Origin: Paludibacteraceae bacterium
GTDB lineage: Bacteria; Bacteroidota; Bacteroidia; Bacteroidales; Paludibacteraceae
Direction: 5' to 3'
NCBI GenBank assembly: GCA_017402895.1
Contig: JAFPLG010000016.1
Location: 1-9,445 of the forward strand
Length of the DNA stretch: 9,445 nt
Both the position numbers and the translations under genes were made by a program. Shown here one piece after another: positions 6,666 to 9,445 of this stretch; the stretch's first letter is position 1, and every line of letters begins with the position of its first letter. Below the pieces are notes generated by a model. The model searched no databases and had not been told where the DNA came from. It saw only the letters and a list, made by a program, of their open reading frames with translations.

Positions 6666-7412
6666 ATGCCGCGTACAGCCCGAATAAAATCTACTACCGG
6701 AACGTATCACGTTCTGCTCCGCGCACAAAAATCGCGTGGAATCTTCCGTCAGCAAGCCGATTATGCTGCGTTTGTTCAAATCATGAAAGAGGCACAAAAC
6801 CCGATCGACCAATCGGAGCAACCGTTCCAGGTCATCGCCTATTGCCTCCGTCCTAAGTATGTCCACCTGCTTATCCGCACCGGTTCCGACGATGTTGCCG
6901 CCGCTATGCGACGTATCATGGTTCGCTATGCACCGTACTACAACGAGGTGCACAATACCTCCGGACGTGTCTTCTACGACCGCTTCCGTTCCGAACCGTG
7001 CGATACGGAGGAATACCTGCGTGACGTAGTAGGGTATATCCACTACGTGCCCGTTAAGCACCACGTATGCAAGTCGCCGGCCGACTACCCATGGTCCAGC
7101 TACAACGAGCTCAAAGACTCCTATCCGGAGCCAACCAAAGAAACAATCGCTTCTGTTAAGTTGACCGAAGACCACCGTCGCGAATTCTCCGACTATATGG
7201 TCGCTAAGTATATCAAGCAGCTTTGCAGCATCGATTCCATCGACCAATTCCCGGCACTCGACAAGAAATACCGCCGCTCCGCACTCGCCATCATGCGCAA
7301 GAAGGGCGTATCGCTCGGACAACTTTCGCGCGTCACAGGCGAGACAATCAATGTCGTACGCAAAGCACGCGTGATCGTCCGCCTACCGGAGCGCAAAAAA
7401 GCGACAAATTGA
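6666..7412 (+). CDS. REP-associated tyrosine transposase-like protein (Y1/IS200 fold) with degenerate HUH motif
   Basis: The 248-residue protein starts MPRTARIKSTTGTYHVLLRA, as RAYT/Y1_Tnp (IS200-like) proteins do. These are single-strand nucleases using an HUH metal site and one Tyr to cut hairpin-bearing DNA. The expected NHVHLL segment reads KYVHLL (64-69), so the first HUH histidine is Tyr65 and only His67 remains. The segment usually reading YIHxNP is YIHYVP, keeping the likely nucleophile Tyr124 but with Val128 instead of Asn. The family-typical YPWSSY is at 141-146. Residues about 205-237 look like a helix-turn-helix, as in RAYTs with an extra C-terminal DNA-binding domain. No paired ends, target duplication or second copy is seen. 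It is probably a domesticated DNA- or RNA-hairpin-binding protein; cleavage activity is doubtful. It is divergent from tilS and followed by a terminator. Confidence 0.88.
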   Translation: MPRTARIKSTTGTYHVLLRAQKSRGIFRQQADYAAFVQIMKEAQNPIDQSEQPFQVIAYCLRPKYVHLLIRTGSDDVAAAMRRIMVRYAPYYNEVHNTSGRVFYDRFRSEPCDTEEYLRDVVGYIHYVPVKHHVCKSPADYPWSSYNELKDSYPEPTKETIASVKLTEDHRREFSDYMVAKYIKQLCSIDSIDQFPALDKKYRRSALAIMRKKGVSLGQLSRVTGETINVVRKARVIVRLPERKKATN

Positions 7413-7432
7413 TAAATTACGAGACTATATAA

Positions 7433-7476
7433 GGATTATGTCGTGATTGAATAATGATTGAGTCATGATGTAAAAC
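7433..7476 (+). repeat. Four imperfect 11-bp phased repeats after the RAYT-like gene
   Basis: Successive 11-mers start at 7433, 7444, 7455 and 7466: GGATTATGTCG, TGATTGAATAA, TGATTGAGTCA, TGATGTAAAAC. The shared core is GAT at a spacing of about one helical turn; the middle two share TGATTGA exactly. They lie between the stop codon and the terminator. They are too degenerate and short to exclude chance, and no function is assigned. Confidence 0.3.
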
Positions 7477-7488
7477 CATAGAAATCAT

Positions 7489-7522
7489 AAAGAAACAGAG
7501 GCTTTCGGGCCTCTGTTTCTTT
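7489..7522. terminator. Strong bidirectional rho-independent terminator
   Basis: A perfect 14-bp stem (7489-7502 with 7509-7522) encloses a 6-base TTTCGG loop. The plus strand continues into a T-rich run (TTTCTTTTTCTT, with some bases in the stem). The minus strand also ends in CTTT after the stem. It lies between converging genes, 76 bases after the RAYT-like stop and 25 bases after the end of the minus-strand outer-membrane gene, so it probably ends both transcripts. Confidence 0.87.
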
Positions 7523-7547
7523 TTCTTGTGGACTTTTTGCCAAATTC

Positions 7548-8072
7548 TTAGAGCACGTAACGAACGGCAAAACCAAGCTTCCAGTCAAACATGCTGTAGT
7601 GCGGGTAGCTGGCATCCTCAAAGCCCAGACCGTAACCGGGACGGAAATCCAGTGCCATAACGATAGGTGCGCCCGAAAAATGATAAGCTGCACCAACCAT
7701 ACCGTTGGCGATAAACTTACCAAGCACGCCACCGCCGTTGAAGCCGCCCATCAAACCGATACCGCAACCACCACCTACATACACCTTGAAGTTAGCAGGC
7801 AAGTCAAAGTGATAAGCCAGGTTCGGATTCAGCATGAAATCAAAATGATTCAGCTGAGCAGTTCCGCCCCAAATATCAGTACCCTTGTAGTAACAACCGG
7901 TCGGAGCTGCCGTCAAACCTACTGCCAAATCTGCCTGAATAGCCAGATTATCCGACATCCAATACTTGTAGCTGACACCGTTCAGGCCACCTACGATACC
8001 ACCAATCTCGTGTTGAGCCATCATGCTCACACTCATCAAGGCAACAACTGCCAAAGTAAAAAACTTTTTCAT
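7548..8072 (-). CDS. Small outer-membrane beta-barrel-like protein
   Basis: The 174-residue protein has a clear signal peptide (MKKFFTLAVVALMSVSMMAQ, cleavage near 19-20). The mature part is Gly- and aromatic-rich with alternating hydrophobic segments typical of small outer-membrane barrels, such as YKYWMSDNLAIQADLAVGL, FKVYVGGGCGIGLMGG and a final strand DWKLGFAVRYVL. Size and pattern suggest an 8-stranded porin-like/OmpW-type or opacity-type barrel; the exact family is not recognised. The single-sequence pattern resembles Bacteroidota proteins annotated as outer membrane beta-barrel protein. It is the last gene of a minus-strand run, 51 bp after the preceding gene. That spacer is AT-rich but contains no convincing TAnnTTTG promoter box, so either read-through or an unrecognised promoter feeds it. 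The terminator at 7489-7522 follows. Confidence 0.75.
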   Translation of the reverse strand: MKKFFTLAVVALMSVSMMAQHEIGGIVGGLNGVSYKYWMSDNLAIQADLAVGLTAAPTGCYYKGTDIWGGTAQLNHFDFMLNPNLAYHFDLPANFKVYVGGGCGIGLMGGFNGGGVLGKFIANGMVGAAYHFSGAPIVMALDFRPGYGLGFEDASYPHYSMFDWKLGFAVRYVL

Positions 8073-8123
8073 GTACTTAAAAAATTAATACGGTTGATAA
8101 ATGAATTGTATAATATTGATTTG

Positions 8124-8555
8124 TTAGTTAACTCGCTCACTTCTTCCTACCGAGAAATTATACGTCTTCCCGTTGGATTTGTTGCGGAATGTGCCGTTAT
8201 AGAACATCGACATATTACCCATACGCATCTTATAGCCGAATTTTCCTACGAATTCACCGGAGTTCTTGCCGCTTCCCGGTGCATATTCCTGCAACGTAAC
8301 GCGAAAACAACCATCCAATGGAATACCATCATAATCATAGTCATAATCCGAGCACTCTACGTTCCTTGTTGCTCGTAACGTGAACTTACTCTTGGGATTC
8401 CTGTCGTAATAGTAGTACCCGTTGTAATTGTCATCCAGCACCATGTGAATCTTATACGGACCTATCTCGCCCTGATAAACGCGATTCCGTGCCTCTACCA
8501 TCGACATTTGTGCCATCACTACCAACGACACAACAAGCAGAAATAATCTTTTCAT
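8124..8555 (-). CDS. Small secreted protein of unknown function, Tyr/Gly-rich
   Basis: From the ATG at 8555 the product has 143 residues, starting with signal peptide MKRLFLLVVSLVVMAQMSMV and cleavage probably just before ARNRVY. An in-frame GTG at 8561 would add two residues and sits 8 bases after an AAGGAAG purine run, so it remains possible. The mature part has the order G-x-IGPYKIHMVLDD, GYYYYDRNPKSKFTLRA, RVTLQEY, GEFVGKF and YNGTFRNKSNGKTYNFSV. That pattern resembles small Bacteroidota beta-sheet envelope proteins with a repeating G-YYY, L-x-E, G-x-F-x-G layout; I cannot name a family. It contains a short acidic repeat DYDYDYDG. It lies 25 bp after the BspA-like gene and 51 bp before the barrel gene. 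Confidence 0.72.
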   Translation of the reverse strand: MKRLFLLVVSLVVMAQMSMVEARNRVYQGEIGPYKIHMVLDDNYNGYYYYDRNPKSKFTLRATRNVECSDYDYDYDGIPLDGCFRVTLQEYAPGSGKNSGEFVGKFGYKMRMGNMSMFYNGTFRNKSNGKTYNFSVGRSERVN

Positions 8556-8580
8556 ATGCACTTGTTACACTTCCTTAATT

Positions 8581-9069
8581 CTAATTCTCCGGTTTCACCA
8601 GATAACGCAATTCTTTCGGCATCAACTGCTGTACACGTTCTACATGCTCCTTAGGCACATATATCGACTTCAACTCCGGACAACTACTGAACGCGTCACT
8701 CCCTATCACACACACCGAAGCGGGTAGGGTGATCTCTTCCAGACTGATGCACCAGGCAAAAGCCCCTTTGCCGATCGTTGTCACGCAGGCCGGCAACTCA
8801 ACATGCTTCAACTGCCAACAGCCGCCAAAGGCTCCGTCACCGATAATCATTACCTTATACCTCCGACCTTTGTGCCAAATCTTCTTTGGAATGATGGCCT
8901 TCCGGAGCACAACACTCTCTTGCTGCTCTTGCGCCTCAATGCTGGCTACGCGGTATCGCGAACTGATAATGCTATACCTCAAGCCGTCCTTTGTAAAACT
9001 CTCATAGCCCTCTGCACCAGCGCAGAGAGCTATGCAAAGCAGTAATAACGAAACTAATTGCCGTTTCAT
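8581..9069 (-). CDS. BspA-type leucine-rich-repeat (LRR_5) secreted protein, short
   Basis: The 162-residue protein has a signal peptide (MKRQLVSLLLLCIALCAGAE). It then has about three 23-residue repeats of the Treponema/BspA LRR type: IGDGAFGGCWQLKHVELP (76-93), IGKGAFAWCISLEEITLP (99-116) and IGSDAFSSCPELKSIYVP (122-139). The IGxxAFxxCxxLxxIxLP pattern is diagnostic of LRR_5 repeats, which serve in surface binding and adhesion in larger BspA proteins. This protein is far shorter than adhesin-type BspA and shows no C-terminal sorting or cell-wall domain; it ends KELRYLVKPEN. It begins 6 bp after the stop of the YD-like gene, so the two are co-transcribed. The ligand is unknown. Confidence 0.8.
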   Translation of the reverse strand: MKRQLVSLLLLCIALCAGAEGYESFTKDGLRYSIISSRYRVASIEAQEQQESVVLRKAIIPKKIWHKGRRYKVMIIGDGAFGGCWQLKHVELPACVTTIGKGAFAWCISLEEITLPASVCVIGSDAFSSCPELKSIYVPKEHVERVQQLMPKELRYLVKPEN

Positions 9070-9075
9070 CCAGTT

Positions 9076-9445
9076 TTATTCGTAATACTCAATTTCGCGA
9101 GTCAACTCCAACGTAGGCTCAATCTCGCAGTTCTTCGTTACAATCAGTTTGGTCCAGTTACCATGCGAATCCACCTCCGGATACTTGTACATCTCTATCG
9201 CATGTAGCTCTGTTTTGCCTTTCTGGTAATCAAACGTACCGGTCCGTACGTTGCCCAGACGATCCAGGTCATAATGGTGGTAGTGACTGCCATCCGGCAT
9301 AAACCTTGCCTCATACTCCAGGAAACCACGCTGGTCATAACCGTACTCAAAAATGACCACATCTTCCGTTGCTGCCGTCTCCAGGTTCGTCAACTTGATA
9401 ATCTGGCCCTCCGGATTTCGTGTCAGATCATCCAGCGACAATCCG
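9076..9445 (-). CDS. YD/RHS-like repeat protein, N-terminus outside the window
   Basis: The reading frame is open to the right edge, so the 5' end is missing; a TTG at 9441 is not taken as the start. About 123 C-terminal residues are present. They contain YD-type segments, EYGYDQRGFLEYEARFMPDG and YHHYDLDRLGNVRTGTFDYQ, then DSHGNWTKLIV and a final TREIEYYE. Such Y-D-x-x-G/GN blocks occur in RHS proteins and in secreted Bacteroidales proteins with wall-like antiparallel beta repeats. Whether this is a large RHS toxin-type protein or a small secreted protein cannot be judged without the upstream part. The end TREIEYYE without a variable toxin domain argues against a polymorphic RHS toxin tip. 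The gene is followed after 6 bp by the BspA-like gene. Confidence 0.65.
   Translation of the reverse strand, partial: GLSLDDLTRNPEGQIIKLTNLETAATEDVVIFEYGYDQRGFLEYEARFMPDGSHYHHYDLDRLGNVRTGTFDYQKGKTELHAIEMYKYPEVDSHGNWTKLIVTKNCEIEPTLELTREIEYYE

Noticed and set aside
6401..6856. A 151-codon plus-strand open frame across the tilS start and the RAYT-like gene
   Set aside because: It lies out of frame with the RAYT-like gene and antisense to tilS, crosses both promoters, and has no recognisable domain.
5667..7322. A 551-residue TilS starting at 7322
   Set aside because: The first 259 residues have no TilS similarity, are antisense to the intact RAYT-like gene and cross the promoter spacer. The ATG at 6545 gives the family-typical N-terminus.
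6662..7443. Short similarity GATTATGCCG / GATTATGTCG on both sides of the RAYT-like gene as element ends or target duplication
   Set aside because: It is only 9 of 10 bases, one copy includes the start codon, and it lacks the hairpins expected at Y1 element ends; Y1 transposases also do not make target duplications.
7413..7488. A possible small gene or RNA after the RAYT-like gene
   Set aside because: No frame of useful length with a start exists; the stretch holds only the phased GAT repeats and the approach to the terminator.
8073..8123. Promoter for the barrel gene
   Set aside because: The spacer is AT-rich with a TAATTTTT that nearly fits the -7 box, but the final G and a TTTG at the right distance are missing.
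7599..8378. A 259-codon plus-strand open frame opposite the barrel and Tyr/Gly-rich genes
   Set aside because: It is antisense to two proteins with convincing signal peptides and shows only composition bias.
9076..9445. A polymorphic RHS toxin with immunity gene
   Set aside because: The visible C-terminus keeps YD/GN-type repeats to its end with no toxin-like tip, and the next gene is a signal-peptide LRR protein rather than a cytoplasmic immunity protein.

Overview
The window reads as chromosomal DNA of a Bacteroidota bacterium, most likely of the order Bacteroidales. Three things point there: two secreted families (DUF4831 and DUF4835/PorD) that I know essentially only from that phylum, start codons mostly without Shine-Dalgarno sequences, and intergenic promoters matching the Bacteroidota pattern TTTG-N19/20-TAnnTTTG. 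I cannot place it to genus. No rRNA, tRNA, CRISPR array or complete insertion sequence was seen, and no gene-free stretch exceeds about 135 bases.

Region 1 (1-6545, minus strand) is a compact seven-gene run in transcription order tilS, aroE, a DUF4831 gene, a DUF4835/porD gene, recN, rarA and hemW, the last cut by the window edge. Gaps are 23 and 9 bp; all other junctions overlap (4, 1, 13 and 1 nt). It is very probably one operon with translational coupling. It joins tRNA-Ile decoding, the shikimate pathway, two exported proteins (one tied to type IX secretion), two DNA repair/replication-fork proteins and a heme chaperone.

Region 2 (6546-7547) is a divergent unit. A 120-bp AT-rich spacer holds two interleaved, oppositely directed promoter-like sequences. 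The plus-strand gene encodes a REP-associated (Y1/IS200-like) tyrosine transposase homologue with a C-terminal helix-turn-helix-like segment. Its HUH metal-binding motif has lost the first histidine, and a perfect 7-bp hairpin lies just before its start codon. The gene is a single intact copy without obvious mobile-element ends, which suggests domestication rather than active transposition. A strong bidirectional terminator follows.

Region 3 (7548-9445, minus strand) holds four genes. Three are small exported proteins with visible signal peptides: an outer-membrane beta-barrel-like protein, an unassigned secreted protein rich in Tyr and Gly, and a BspA-type leucine-rich-repeat protein. The fourth is a YD/RHS-like protein whose N-terminus lies outside the window. 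This is a cell-envelope cluster of unknown purpose.

The part most worth a second look is the tilS/RAYT-like intergenic region together with the altered RAYT-like protein. The rest is mostly conserved housekeeping content in a tight operon.
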